Positions 21,713 to 33,335 of a stretch of DNA of 64,000 bases are shown here, in pieces. The translations under genes were made by a program, and so were the position numbers. The DNA is from Shinisaurus crocodilurus (taxonomy: Eukaryota; Chordata; Lepidosauria; Squamata; Shinisauridae). Each line of letters begins with the position of its first letter. Position 1 is the first letter of the stretch. The stretch spans positions 111,808,789 to 111,872,788 of the forward strand of contig CM037877.1 of assembly GCA_021292165.1 (NCBI GenBank), in the 5' to 3' direction. Below the pieces are notes generated by a model. That model was not told the DNA's origin. It saw only the letters and a program-made list of their open reading frames with translations, and ran no database searches.

Positions 21713-22280
21713 ACAAAAATACAAAATTATGTAAATATGTTTAATTTTTAAAGGACAGAATTTTTAGAGGGCTTTCGTGTGGAGTACACAGCCCTGAATA
21801 TGAGCAACCGATTCAGAAAAGGTTGGCTCTGTCCCCAGGAAAGAAAAATAAGGGTTAATTTTCTGCATCTGATTCAAGTTTGAATACTGGAAAATCCTCC
21901 AAACACACACATCCTAGCCAGCTTCACTGACTGTATTGGAGCCTATGACCTGGCTTAGGTTTAATGCTGACACATTCTTCCTGTGCTGGCACAAAGCAAA
22001 CTTCCAGACATTTCTAAAAATGGCCTGCAGGCAGAACTACTGTAACCCTAAACATAGGGAGGCTATTTCAGTTCCTCACAGGATATGACAGGAAGACCTC
22101 TGTAAATGAGAAACGATACTCTCTCAAGCCAAGATCGTTCCGTTTTAATTTTTCCAAAAAATCTGGGCTGAAATACAGAAATGCAATAAAAGACAGCAGC
22201 AGGGGTGGTTCAAACTGAACCAAGTTGCTTACAGGATTATTGTAGGGCACGTTCCTTCTGGTTACCGCAAAACATTCCTT
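21713..22280. other. No gene seen
   Basis: Unassigned sequence upstream of the RTE-like LINE. A minus-strand frame at 22068-22544 overlaps the LINE and has no recognisable family. Confidence 0.45.
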
Positions 22281-23708
22281 TGCTGGCAGCAATATGGTTT
22301 CCGCCCCTCTAGAGGGACAGTAGACATGATTTTTACTGCACGTCAGCTCCAAGAAAAATGCCGGGAGCAAAATCAACCCCTTTATATGGCATTTATCGAT
22401 TTGGCTAAGGCCTTTGATACTGTAGACCATACAGCTCTCTGGACTATCCTTATGAAAATTGGATGCCCCAATAAATTTGTGAATATCTTGCGACTTCTCC
22501 ATGACAACATGACGGCAACGGTTTTGGACAACAACGGCTCTCATGGTGCTCCATTTAAAGTGGGATCAGGTGTTAAACAGGGATGTGTTATCGCCCCAAC
22601 ATTATTTGCCATTTTCATCGCCATGGTTTTACATCTTGTCAAGGGGAAACTTCCCACTGGTGTGGGAATTATATATCGAACAGATGGAAAGCTTTTTAAT
22701 CTCAGCAGGCTGAAAGCAAAAAGTAAGGTAATTACAACCTCCGTTGTGGAACTTCAGTATGCTGATGATAATGTGGTCTCCGCACATTCAGAGGATGATC
22801 TCCAAACTATCCTAAATGCTTTTGCAGAAGCATACGGAAAACTTGGTCTCTCACTTAACATCAAAAAGACCAAAGTGCTTCATCAGCAAGTGCAAGCTAA
22901 CCCTTTGGTGATGCCATCTATCCAGCTTGGCGGGACAATCCTGGAAAATGTCGATCATTTTCTCTATCTTGGCAGCTATCTTTCTGTTACAGCTAACATC
23001 GACAGTGAAATCCAGCATCGTCTGAGCTCCGCAAGTGCCGCATTTTCTCGAATGAAACATAGAGTGTTCGAGGATCGGGATATTTGTAAGAAGACCAAAA
23101 CACTGGTTTATGAAGCCATTGTATTACCAACTTTATTGTATGCCTGCGAAACATGGACTATCTATAAACGTCACTTCCACCTCCTTGAAAGGTTTCATCA
23201 ACGTTGCCTCCGGAAAATCCTGCGAATTACTTGGGAAGATAGACGAACAAATGTCAGTGTACTGGAAGAAGCAAAGACTACTAGCATTGAAAAAATGATC
23301 CTTCAACGCCAACTTCAGTGGACCGGTCATGTTGTTCGAATGCCTGACTGCCGTCTCCCAAAGCAGTTACTTTACTCCCAACTCAAGAATGGAAAGCGGA
23401 ATATCGGTGGTCAATATAAGAGGTTTAAAGATGTTCATAAGGCTAATCTAAAAAAATGCAATATAAACATTGAAAACTGGGAAGCTCTGGCCCATGAACG
23501 ATCTAAATGGAGGTTGGCCTTTCACAAAGGTTCCATGGACTTTGAAGAAGCCCGAGTGCAAGGTGAAAGGGAGAAACGTGCTAAGCGAAAAGCACGTCAA
23601 ATGAATCCTTTACAGGACCATCTCCTATCTGGTAACCTGTGTCCTCACTGTGGGAAGCTGTGTGGATCTAGAATTGGCCTCCACAGTCACTTACGGACCC
23701 ATCGCTAG
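22281..23708 (+). CDS. Reverse transcriptase of an RTE-like LINE (N-terminally truncated) with C-terminal C2H2 finger
   Basis: An unbroken frame for the reverse transcriptase of a non-LTR element, which copies its RNA at the target site. Numbering from the first Met (22326): FIDLAKAFD (D25) is RT motif A, GVKQGC (82-87) motif B, and QYADD (144-148) the catalytic box with its two aspartates. The thumb and C-terminal region follow with LLYACETWT and LRKILRITWEDRRTN, then QLQWTGHVVRMPDCRLP. A classic C2H2 zinc finger (C439, C442, H455, H459) ends the protein. The frame is open upstream of the Met to at least 22281 (QYGFRPSRGT), so the Met is not the real start. The apurinic-type endonuclease and the first RT motifs are missing. 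An intact frame with catalytic residues suggests recent insertion. The RTE-group assignment rests on the thumb pattern; a related clade is possible. Confidence 0.9.
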   Translation, partial: CWQQYGFRPSRGTVDMIFTARQLQEKCREQNQPLYMAFIDLAKAFDTVDHTALWTILMKIGCPNKFVNILRLLHDNMTATVLDNNGSHGAPFKVGSGVKQGCVIAPTLFAIFIAMVLHLVKGKLPTGVGIIYRTDGKLFNLSRLKAKSKVITTSVVELQYADDNVVSAHSEDDLQTILNAFAEAYGKLGLSLNIKKTKVLHQQVQANPLVMPSIQLGGTILENVDHFLYLGSYLSVTANIDSEIQHRLSSASAAFSRMKHRVFEDRDICKKTKTLVYEAIVLPTLLYACETWTIYKRHFHLLERFHQRCLRKILRITWEDRRTNVSVLEEAKTTSIEKMILQRQLQWTGHVVRMPDCRLPKQLLYSQLKNGKRNIGGQYKRFKDVHKANLKKCNINIENWEALAHERSKWRLAFHKGSMDFEEARVQGEREKRAKRKARQMNPLQDHLLSGNLCPHCGKLCGSRIGLHSHLRTHR

Positions 23709-23798
23709 AGTCTACACAATCTTCTTTAGAATTTCCTCCTTTTATCCCGGAAGACAATCTTACTCGGTCACGAGTGATCGCCTGATGATGATGATGGG
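22281..23798 (+). mobile_element. RTE-like LINE, 5'-truncated, copy 1
   Basis: Non-LTR retrotransposon beginning inside the reverse-transcriptase domain at about 22281 (CWQQYGFRPSRGTVD, in frame with the ORF). The 3' UTR is short (23709-23785) and ends 'CGAGTGATCGCCTGATGATG', a short (ATG)n tail. Copies sharing this 3' end lie at 38066-38956 and 57718-57822. Confidence 0.9.
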
Positions 23799-24294
23799 AT
23801 TTTTTTTCAGGGAGCACCACTCAGCCATCACAAATCCCTCATTCTTCTGCATAGGTGACAATGTCTTTGCAAATGCTGGCATTGCTGGTTTATCAGCACT
23901 TGGATCAACAGCTGAATTTACTGAGATTAGCAATTCTCCACTTAGCAAGTGGAACCATTCCCAGTGGATGGAGGTTGCATGGGCACCCAGTGGATGGTGT
24001 TTTAACATCTCTAAGGGACAATTCTAGGGAATACTTTGTACTGCGCTTTAAAAAGTTATGAAGATGTTGTTGGTTGACTTAGGTCTGATTTAAAATTTAT
24101 TCCATCTTTGGGTGGAAAAACAGCCTACAAATATAAATATACTAAGAGTTAGAATTTGTATGAATTGGAAAAAATCTCAGAGCTGCTGCTAATCTTGTAA
24201 TGAGTTAAAAGTTAATGGGGTACTCCTTTATTAACAAACATTATTTACTTTTCAAGTTATTTTACAAATAAATCCATAGGTTTATTAAAAAGTG
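23799..24294. other. No gene seen
   Basis: Unassigned sequence downstream of the LINE tail. Confidence 0.45.
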
Positions 24295-24440
24295 GTCTTT
24301 GTTTATCATGTTTTTAATTGTGTTTTTAATTTTTAATTATGATTTTGCTTTTAATCTGTATTTTATTGTTAGCTACCTTGAGCACCCATTTTTGGTGGAA
24401 AGCCAGGATATAAAAAATTAAACAAATAAATAATAAACCA
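24295..24440 (+). repeat. L2-type LINE 3' tail
   Basis: AT-rich run, then 'AGCTACCTTGAGCACCC', 'GGTGGAAAGCCAGGATATAA' and (AAAT)n-like end, the usual L2-type terminus. Confidence 0.65.
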
Positions 24441-26251
24441 TTAAATCACCCTAGGTTTAAGGTATTTGTGTCAAAGGTACAAAGTTGTGTGTGTTTGTTT
24501 TTTCAACGGAAACTCTGTATTTTTCTTGAATATGTCCAAGAATAGGCCTGAGAATCTTATCAGAATGTGAAATGGCAGGCCCCCTAGCTCAGTCTTGGGA
24601 TATGAAATGCAACCAGTCTTGGGATATGACTGTATATCAACAGGCACTTTGATGTCTCCCTGATTTCAATAGCAGAGATTTAAGCATGTGCTTAACTCTC
24701 ACATTGACATCAACAGGGTTTAGAAATGGTTAACTTTGGTGGGATTGTGCCTCATATGTTCTCTTCTGAGAACCCATGCAGGAAATAGAAAGGGCCAGCT
24801 GGTAATAGTGTTTGTCATACTCAACATTGTTCTGTGTCTTCAAAGAATACTTGTAATCCACTGACTTCCCAAACATCTTCTCAAATCTCTTTGGAATGAA
24901 TAAGCATTAGGCTATTCTGCACAAGCTGTTTCAGTATGACTATGCAAACACTACAAAGAGCTGATGAAGTCTAACACCTCATCTGGAATCCTGTACCTGT
25001 TAGATTTTTGCTTCTGGTTTTTTTTCCTTCCAGATTTTTTTTTTAAAAAATCTCATTAAAGAGACACTAATTTTCCCACTGTCTAGACAAACACTTCGTA
25101 ATTGGCCCTCCCACCCAGGTTATTGCCCATGAGTTCCTCTGATGTGATTATTTATAAAGTAAAATTTACTCAAGGGGAGAGTCAGCAATGTATCTTTTAA
25201 ATCTGAGAGAGACATACAAAATGCAGATTTGGCAAATGAAATGTTTTCTGCTACCAGATCCTGTCCTTGTCATTTTGCTGTTGCAGGCATAGAGCAGAAC
25301 TAAATATATCAGGGCTTCCCATCAGGGCAGTCTCAACCAGGAGCACTGCATACCTCTGAGCAGTTCGTGTCTGGATTTGCAGTATTGAAGAAGATTGCAG
25401 AAGATCCCCTGATTTGGGGGGATTCCCTCTCCCTGCCACACCAGACCTGAGCTCTTCCCATTCTACAGGATCTCCCGACTCTCTGTGCAGCACTTTCACT
25501 GTGCTGAAGGGGCTGCCATGAGAAGGAGGGGGCAGAGGTAGTCCACTTCCACCAGCTCAGTTGATCCAGCTTAAATCTGGATCCAACCCACTAAGCAGAA
25601 GTAAACTGATGACGAAAGAAATATTCTTATATGCTGTTAGATCTCAGTCAGAATTATTATACAGTCACCTTGCAATGGCATCTCAGTAATCATGACAGCA
25701 GACGCTGGTAATGACATACACAAAAAGGAGCTTTCTTGTATACTTGGGAGCAGAATCTACTGAAAAGGTCTCCTGAATAAGCCCCATTGAAATTAAAGGA
25801 AACTGTTAAAGAGCTTGCCCAGAAGAGCTTTCTGGCTGACCATGCCCATAGTGGTCTTGCTACAAAATAAGGGAATTTTGAAAGAAAGTAATTAAGATTA
25901 TGTGTGCAGGTTTTCGGGGAGTGGCACATCAAAAACCTCTTCGGCCATACATTCCATAAATATACTGACATAGATAAGTTCCCTTATAACTATCTCTGAA
26001 GTTTTTAGCATAATTTCAGCACTGGCTTGAAATGTTCTGGCAAACTGAAGTCTTCCCCTGGGTTAGGTAGACCTTCCTCCAAGACCCCCCCCCCCAAGTC
26101 TAGGATACAGAACTTCTTCATTGCTCTTCTCTCTGTTCTATCAGAGCCCTCCCAGCTATAGTTCCTTCAGACATCAGCTCATAGACATCAACTCCTTCCC
26201 TGTGAGTTTCCCCTCATGCTTTTCCTCCAAAAGCCAGTCTCACTGTGGTTG
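24441..26251. other. No gene seen
   Basis: A small palindromic repeat fragment may lie at about 24655-24750 ('TTAAGCATGTGCTTAAC' with flanking 'TTTCAATAG' and 'ACATCAACAGG'). The remainder is unassigned. Confidence 0.45.
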
Positions 26252-26332
26252 CCTGCAATGCCTTATTGGCTGGGGATGATGGGAGTTGTAGTTGAACACA
26301 TCTGGAGAGCATCAGGTTGGGGAAGGAGGCTT
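26252..26332. mobile_element. Hairpin hAT MITE, half copy
   Basis: 'GGCTGGGGATGATGGGAGTT' and 'ACATCTGGAGAGCATCAGG' followed by 'TTGGGGAAGG' are the right half of the hairpin family complete at 36275-36410 and 62027-62135. Confidence 0.65.
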
Positions 26333-27062
26333 TACACCTCAGGTAGTTACCCATTTGTTCCGGAAACTGATCCTCTTGTCTATTTTTCAGATGCCAGCCT
26401 AACAAATCATGGCCTCAGAATAACAAAACCTACTTCCTAACAGACGATGAGACCAAACCTTGTCATTTTCCCAACATACCACACTTCAATCTAAAAAATA
26501 CAGTGTTCTGCCCAAGCTCCCTTGGTAGTGACATGCCTCTCGTTTTTTGCATCAAAAACGTCCCCCAGAAAGGGTCGAAAACTACTGCCATAGTATGGAG
26601 CTGGTACTTATTTCCAGTAAAGCTGGTATAAGGGAAAAGAGCTGGCCACAGACCTTAGTCTCTTGACTACCAATATGGCCAACACAACAGCGGCCTCCAG
26701 TGGCCATATGCCCAACTGCAGACAAGCCCATCCAGTGCATTGGAGCCCTTAATAGAAGATGGAAATTAGACAGCCAACTAAGGATGGTGGGACAGTTTTA
26801 GGACGTTTTTACACATGAAGCTTGAATCAGTGCACAGTAGACTACAAACGTATATACTACCACTCTTCCAATACTCCATCATGAAGCAAAACACAGAATG
26901 GGGCTATGCGAGGAGCAGGCCTGATTCCCAATGGCTCGGATCACTAGGGGAAGCTGGTTTAGCTCCCTCCCCAATGGTGTCCGAGCGCACCCCTTTAGTA
27001 TCTTCCATGTAAGTGAATGGTTACCAGTTAATCCTTCCTTTGGGGAAAGGTAAAGCACTGCA
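26333..27062. other. No gene seen
   Basis: Unassigned sequence. Confidence 0.45.
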
Positions 27063-27070
27063 CTTGGCGA

Positions 27071-27715
27071 TAGGGTGGCCATTTGTGAATCACCAAAAAT
27101 GAGGACAAAAGAGGACACCTACTTGCATAAAATGGGCATGTGTGAATTTACATATGTATAGATGGAAATTTAGATATGATTATTATAGTTTAAATAGAAA
27201 TACAGTACATTTCACCACAGCGTGGAAGACTGTGGCCAGGTGACCTTTGTGGCTGCCTTGCTCAGTCTGCTGTCCCAGGGACAGAGTCCAACAGGGCGCT
27301 TATTCCCCTGCCGATCCTCTTGCACCCTGCAGATTCTGTTGTGCAAGCGGGACCCACTGCTTGTGCAACAGGGGTTTAACACTTCCCAGAGGAATCCCTG
27401 AAATGAGTGCTTGCGCCCCTCTCCAGTTGCCCCTGGAAATGCTAAATCTCTGTTCCACAAGCGGTGGGCACTGTTTGTGGATGGGAATTGGTGGGGTGCA
27501 AGAGAATTGGGGGGGCGTAAGTGCCTCATTCTGCCCCAGGTGCTGTTGCTGGGCAATGTCCAGGCCCATCTCTATTTTCAGATGGTTCTTTAAACTGGGC
27601 TTGGACCAGACAGCCCTTCAAATAGGGGATGTCTTCGAAATACAGCACAGTCCCGTGGCAGCTCTTCAGATACAGGGCTGTCCTCTGTAAAAGAAGACAC
27701 ATCATGGCCAGCCTG
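27071..27715 (+). mobile_element. Nonautonomous DNA transposon (GGGTGGCCAT family), long copy
   Basis: Termini 'TAGGGTGGCCAT' and 'ATGGCCAGCCTG'. Flanking cttggcga (27063-27070) and cttgggga (27716-27723) form a 7/8 8-bp duplication, which suggests hAT. Compared with the 55023-55364 copy it holds an extra ~265 bp in the middle (about 27275-27537) with its own inverted pieces. No protein. Confidence 0.82.
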
Positions 27716-27723
27716 CTTGGGGA

Positions 27724-27852
27724 CATGATTATAGTGAAGACACTATAATACCTGCCCTCCAGCCCTACACTGGGCGGCCTGGCATTGCTGATGGGGATTC
27801 CACAGGCCTTCTGCCCATCCCGCTATACTGGTTGAATAATTAGCACCCCTAA

Positions 27853-27889
<37 letters not shown>

Positions 27890-28008
27890 CTGCGCACATA
27901 AAATAATTAGGGCTGTAAATTAGTCAACCGGTTGGATTTATTGACTCAATATTTTATCCATTAAAAAGACTACAATTAATGAGGCAGATGATCTTTAAAA
28001 CTGGTATT
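27724..28008. other. (GT)n microsatellite, otherwise no gene seen
   Basis: (GT)n at 27857-27886. The rest is unassigned. Confidence 0.6.
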
Positions 28009-28013
28009 ATCTG

Positions 28014-28730
28014 TGTGAGGGACTGCCAGCCGGTCTTTTTCTCAAGACCAGAGATCAAAGGTGCAAAACTGCCAGCCTTAGCTCTGCTGTCTTGACCTGA
28101 TTCTCTCAGGGCCTTGCCCTGGGTCTATACACTGGATTTAGCACTGAACCACAGAGGAACCACACACACTGTGTGGGGTAAAACCAGGAAAGTTTATTTA
28201 AGGTTTGTTTAAGGTAAACAGATTACAATAAAAGGTGGGGAATGAGGGAAGAGGGAGAAAGGTGGGGAGATACTTTGGTATACACAGTAGAGCTACAAAA
28301 CAACAAAACTAGTTATTTACTATATAATTACCCAGGCACTCCCTTAGTCTGGGGGTTGGTCCTCTTGAGACCCTGCCTCAGCCAAAAGCTCTACTCCCGC
28401 GAAAGCATGCAGACAACAACCCAAAGGCCAGGGCAAGCAGTATAGATTCTTCCCCCCACCCCTCCTTTCAGTAGCCCAGGTGTCTTTAGCCAATCAGGGT
28501 GAACTTCATCTGGGCCAGGCAGGGGAGGGGTGGCTCTTTGCCGCATTTGCATGCAAATAGCTGAGGCACCGGCCATCAGAGACATGGGAGACTCTGCGGC
28601 GTCAGGAGCCATCACAGGAACTATGTACATTTTGCATTTCCCAGCCCCCAGCTGGGATTATACTTGTTTACACGTGTGGAGGTGTGTGTGTGTGTGTGGT
28701 GCAGGAAACTCTGACGCCTTTTTCTCCACA
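28014..28730 (-). mobile_element. Solo LTR of an LTR retrotransposon or endogenous retrovirus
   Basis: 717 bp running TGTGAGGG...CTCCACA, that is 5'-TG...CA-3' on either strand, bounded by a perfect 5-bp duplication ATCTG (28009-28013 and 28731-28735). Read on the minus strand it has a promoter-like middle, a polyadenylation signal AATAAA (plus-strand TTTATT near 28193) and ends CCCTCACA. The neighbouring sequence holds no gag/pol/env, so it is a solo LTR left by recombination. A fragment of the same LTR in plus orientation is at 42178-42415. Whether it belonged to a Ty3 or a retrovirus-like element cannot be told from the LTR. Confidence 0.85.
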
Positions 28731-28735
28731 ATCTG

Positions 28736-29483
28736 TAATAAAATATTTACAAAGAAAGAGTGGCTGGCCAGGGCCAATCTTAGAAGAGGCATTTCCCCGT
28801 CTCTCACATTAGCATTTTTATCCATACAAAGGTTTATTAAGATTCTATCAATTACTTAACTATGATTTCTTTAATTGGAAGATAGTCCTAAAGACAGTGA
28901 TGTTGACTTTGTTAGGATTCCATTTATCTTCAAATTAATATACAAAAAAAAATAATTAGCTACTTAGGACTTTTCAGGCTTACTATACAATGATGAGCTT
29001 TAGCAACACTTCAGTAACCTGTGCCTCATAGCCACATTAGAAGAGAAGCTGGACCTCTCCTGCCTGCACCATTGGTGACTTTACTTGCAGATGCCGAGGG
29101 CATGGCTACGCTGGTGGGTTATGTTTAATGCACATTCCTTGATGCTGTTTCTATCAGTGGCCTGCTGACTATCCCTGACATCTGGTTTCCATACCAATTG
29201 AAATTTCAAAAGCAAACGTATTGCTGGTTTCACCAAAAAAAGAAGAAAGAAAGAAAGAAAGTGTGCTGTGATCCACTTCATTATGATGCCTTACATTGGA
29301 TATCTTGGCCCCATCTACTAAATTCAAAGAGCAAAACAGACAAGCAGATGCCCCATATGATGTGTCTGTTGCTTGGCTGTACCATTTCAGACTCCAGCTG
29401 GCAGTCAAATATTTGACACCCCCCCCCCCCGCAAATACTCCTGATAAATGCAAAACTAGCATATCAGGATGATCAGCCTAGAG

Positions 29484-29524
<41 letters not shown>

Positions 29525-30009
29525 GTGCTAGTTTCAAATATGCAGAGACTGTTTTGGGTGGGGATTGGGGAAGTTCAAACACGTGAACATCCACATGAGG
29601 TCTGAACAGCCCAGAAACAGATGCATCACATGTGGAGTCAGCTCATCTGCCTTAGCTCTCGGGTTTAGGATTGCCAGTGTTTCCACCCCAGGCCCTGCTC
29701 CGATACTTCTAAGGGTGAAGACAGCTTTACTATAACAGGAACACACAGAACACCCCTGGGCCTCAGACACTGCATAAGCCTGGTTCCATCCCAGCACTAA
29801 AACTGGACATACCAGCAAACTGAACGCTAGTTTAGTCAACAGTCCTGCTCTTCTCCCCAGACAGGCTGTCATCAACATTTTAAAATATTTTTAAAAGTGC
29901 CATGTGGAAACTTATCTGCTCATTAATCACATTAATACAAATGCTAAACATTTCTAAAAGTGTGAAAACAGATCTGGGAACCAAGGAAATTCTGGGCAAG
30001 TTCTAGGCA
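28736..30009. other. No gene seen; simple repeats
   Basis: Includes (GAAA)n near 29246-29260, poly-C at 29420-29430 and (CT)n at 29487-29521. Nothing else recognised. Confidence 0.5.
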
Positions 30010-30172
30010 CAAGCAGGGCTGCTCCCAAGAAGAGCCCTGCTGGAGTAGACCAAAGGCCCATCTAGTCCAGCATTCTGTTCACACAGTGGCCAAACAGCTG
30101 CCTGTGGGAAGCCCACAAGTAGGACATGAGGGCAACAGCACCCTCCAGCTTGTGTTCCCAAGCAGCTGGTCC
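30010..30172 (-). repeat. CR1-type 3' end fragment
   Basis: 'GAGCCCTGCTGGAGTAGACC', 'AAAGGCCCATCTAGTCCAGC' and 'CACACAGTGGCCAAACAGC' read as the inverse of a CR1-type terminus also present at 9690-9775 and around 42410-42535. Confidence 0.7.
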
Positions 30173-31539
30173 TACTATGAAGGAGAGTGAGGTGGCTCCC
30201 TCAGGCACTGGATGATGGAGGCAGCAGCCCCACCCCACCCTCAGCCCCCTAAACTAGCCTACCCTCTGCCCCCTATGCTATCCTGCTGCCTTCAGGTATG
30301 GTGGAAGACAGTGTCCTATCACCAGGGTGGAAGTAAGATTCAACTGCCAGTCCAGTTGGCTGGCACCCCATGGAACGTGGGGTGGGAGACACCTTCTTGA
30401 TCTTCACCTCAGGCAACAAAATGGCTTGGCCTAGCCCTGGGCACAAGATAACCAACACCAATCCCACCTTGATTCTGCTGCAGACTTGGGGAACTGTCCC
30501 TATCCCTCCCTGAGGAAGCATGCCTTTGAAGAGGAAAGCTGCCTCTAAATTGGCCATGCTTCTCTAAATAATGGATTAACACACAGCGATTAAGCAGCAG
30601 GTGAAGCTTTCCCCACCATTTATCTCCATTCTACAAAAAGCTGTCCTTGCTTAATCCCCCCCCCCACTTGCTATTAAAAGCACATGAAAGGACAATTTTA
30701 AAAAAGCAGCAACCCTATGGTTTTACAGTTGCTCAGGCCTATAGTATTCTTGTACACTTACTTGTAAGTTGAGGAGACAGCTAAGCCCCCGTGAAGTTTC
30801 TTTTGAAAGCTGTTCTCACAGTCAGGTAGCAAACAGGCAGATGTGGACTCACAGAAGATGACTAATGTTACAGTATAGAAATGAAATAAATAATAATCAT
30901 AATAAATAATAGTTGTTAATTGTTTTGTTTATTATCATACGTCTGCCATCATGGGTGGCACCATTTGGGTTTGCTGCCTGATGCACTGAAATGCCTTGGG
31001 CTGTCTGAGTGTGTGTGTTCCCCCCCCCCCCGCCCTGGTGCTGTAGTTGTTCCAGTCGGGGGTGGTCTGCAGCCCAAGGGAGTGTTTTGGTCAGGTGCCT
31101 GCTCCCGTTCAGCAGCAGCAGCAGCACTTACAGCAATTGCTGCAGAGTGTGGGGGGGACAAGTGTTTCCTCCTCCTCCTCCTCCTCAGTGTGTCTATAGA
31201 TGAATTGGGGGCTGCTTCTTTCTGGCAGCGCTGCTGGGAGAGTGGACTGGAAAAGGCAAACTTTTTTTTTTTTTTTTAAAGAGAAAGCTGAGAAGGGCAA
31301 ACCCTGCAGCGCACCCCTTTAAAGGAGGCTCAATGAGAGGGACAGTGCAAATGCCTGGGGTCACTGCTCGGGATAGAAGAATCTGTTTTTCCTTGTATAA
31401 TGTTTGCATTTTTTCAGGCACGAGTTCATTCCATCCTGTTTCCGCAACTGTTTGTGAATTTTTTTTTTTTTTAAAAGGGCACATGAAAATTCGTGTGCGT
31501 TTTCACGTGCGCGAACATTCATTCCCATTTTCGTAGCTA
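30173..31539. other. No gene seen; trinucleotide and homopolymer runs
   Basis: Contains C-runs near 30658 and 31020, (CAG)n at 31110-31126, (CTC)n at 31170-31186 and poly-T at 31261-31277 and 31459-31472. Frames here are simple-repeat artefacts. Confidence 0.5.
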
Positions 31540-31665
31540 TTTTCCTCTAATATACACATTTCTGCAAGCCATCTTCCCTAATACATGCCTTTTCATATAC
31601 TGTTTTCCCTAATGTACACATTTTTGTGTGCAATTTCACCAAAGTTCACAGTTTTGTACATATGT
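31540..31665 (+). repeat. Degenerate tandem repeat, period 31 bp, four units
   Basis: Units start at about 31540, 31573, 31604 and 31635. Each resembles 'TTTCCCTAATRTACACATTT' plus 'TTGTGTGCAAT'. The units have diverged from one another; no coding sense. Confidence 0.75.
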
Positions 31666-32768
31666 TTTGATCAGACAACTGAGTTGCAAAATTCGGAGAA
31701 GAGCGAAAATCGATGGATAATTGCATCATGTATTAGTTCAGGAAGTATGAATTAGGCTGCTTCCTCTTAAAACATGAACCATATGAATTTCTCCTCCATC
31801 AGTAGTCACGGCTGCCTAAGAGGAAAAGGGGAAAGAGCTGAGGAAAGTGGCAGCTGTGCTCCTCCACTTTCTTTTGAAGGGAAGTAGCTATTAGCGATGT
31901 GCTGTAAGAGAAAGAGGAGGGGGTGCAGGAGAAGGAGAAGGCTGGAGTTTTTACACACACACACACACCCTGAAAAAGGATTGGGAATTTTGAGGCTTTG
32001 GAATGAGGATTATAAACTGTTCATCTGGCAGCAACACTAAAGCCAATATGAGACATGCCTCCTCCTAGAAATCAATTCATTCCTGTCACTCAGGACAGGA
32101 GATGAACAAGTTATGTCCTACCTGCATATTTTGTGCGACACAAGAGTCACCTTGAAGACAGTTGATCCAAGTCTCTTTTCTGAATGTTTTGAGTTAATAA
32201 TTTATCCTAATCTTTCCATATTTCATATGCTTCTTAGTCCTTCTTACTTGTTCTCCTCCTGAAGAAGCCATGTGGGCTCTAGTGAGGTAGAACTAGGCCG
32301 ACATCAACCAAATTCATTGTTAGTGGAGAACAATCTAGTTTTGTTCATGTTGGAATTGGGAAGGGGGACATGACGCAGCTATAGACTGGGGTTCCCTGCT
32401 GATCACAACAGCAACATAACAATTGCTTATCGTTGGAAGAGGCACGAAACCCCAGAAGTATGGGAATGGTAAAGAAGAATATGGGATATTTTAAACATGG
32501 GTCATGATCCAGCTAAAGTTAAGCACTTTTACCAAATTGATTTCAATTGACATGTGCTTAAGTTTCTCACATTGAAATCAATGGACAGAAAATGGCTCAA
32601 TTTCAAGAAGTGCATCAACATAACCCTTTCAGATTTCATTGTGGGGGCTCGGTGGAGAGATCTGGAGGGGGATAAGATTTCCAGGATGGTTTAAAGTTCT
32701 GCTAAAAACAGACCACAAAGTCCATCTCATCCATCATCATGTTTTCAACAGTGGTCAAACAGATACTT
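31666..32768. other. No gene seen
   Basis: Short (CA)n near 31954-31968 and a 'GACATGTGCTTAAGTTTCTC' piece near 32549 like the small palindromic repeat at 24680. The rest is unassigned. Confidence 0.45.
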
Positions 32769-32866
32769 TGGAGGATTATGTAAGCCGCCTTGGGTTCCTT
32801 GCAGGAAAAAAGGCACGGTATAAATATAATAAAGAAATAAAGAAATAAATAAAATAAAACAAGACC
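32769..32866 (+). mobile_element. tRNA-derived SINE, 3' tail fragment
   Basis: 'GGAGGATTATGTAAGCCGCC', 'TTGGGTTCCTTGCAGG' and 'GGTATAAATATAATAAAG' match the L2-like tail of the SINE at 45211-45463. The head is missing. Confidence 0.85.
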
Positions 32867-32994
32867 TGAAGTCTTCTTTCATTGTATGACTCCCTGAAAC
32901 CTGTACTTAACGGTATACTACTTCAGTTTAAACTGAACTTTTGTTCTGTTTAACTGTCATGGCAAGTCGTGAATGATAGATTTACACTGCAATC

Positions 32995-33090
32995 CTATGC
33001 ATGTCTACTCAGAAGTCAGTCCCATTGAATTCAGTGAGATGTACTCCTTCCTAGGTAAGTGTGCATAGGATTGTAGTCTCCACCTCTACA
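32995..33090. mobile_element. Small hairpin MITE (GCAATCCTATGCA family), best copy
   Basis: 'GCAATCCTATGCATGTCTAC' at the left pairs with 'GTGTGCATAGGATTGTAG' at the right. The core 'CCCATTGAATTCAGTG' is self-complementary. About 90 bp, no protein. Worn relatives occur at 3304, 3668, 12925 and 60835. Confidence 0.7.
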
Positions 33091-33335
33091 AATGTGTTTA
33101 ATCCTCTTAAAAAGCCATCTAGGCTAGTAGCCATCACTCACTACATCCTGTGGCATTAAGCCCCCAAAGTTAAGTGGGTGTGATGTGAAGAAGAACTTTC
33201 TTTTGTCTGTCCTGTCAACCAAATTCATTGGGTGAGTCCTGAGTTTTAGTATTATGGAGTGAGTCAAGACCTTGCACGTATTCCAAGTTAAATTGCACAA
33301 AAGCAGCACATTTAAAGATCATTTCTTGTGCTTCA
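33091..33335. other. No gene seen
   Basis: Unassigned sequence. Confidence 0.45.

Noticed and set aside
22068..22544. 158-residue minus-strand frame as a gene
   Set aside because: Its second half is the antisense of the RTE-like LINE and the first half has no family match.
31111..31260. (CAG)n and (CTC)n runs as a coding polyglutamine exon
   Set aside because: Runs are short, frames carry no domain and homopolymers surround them.
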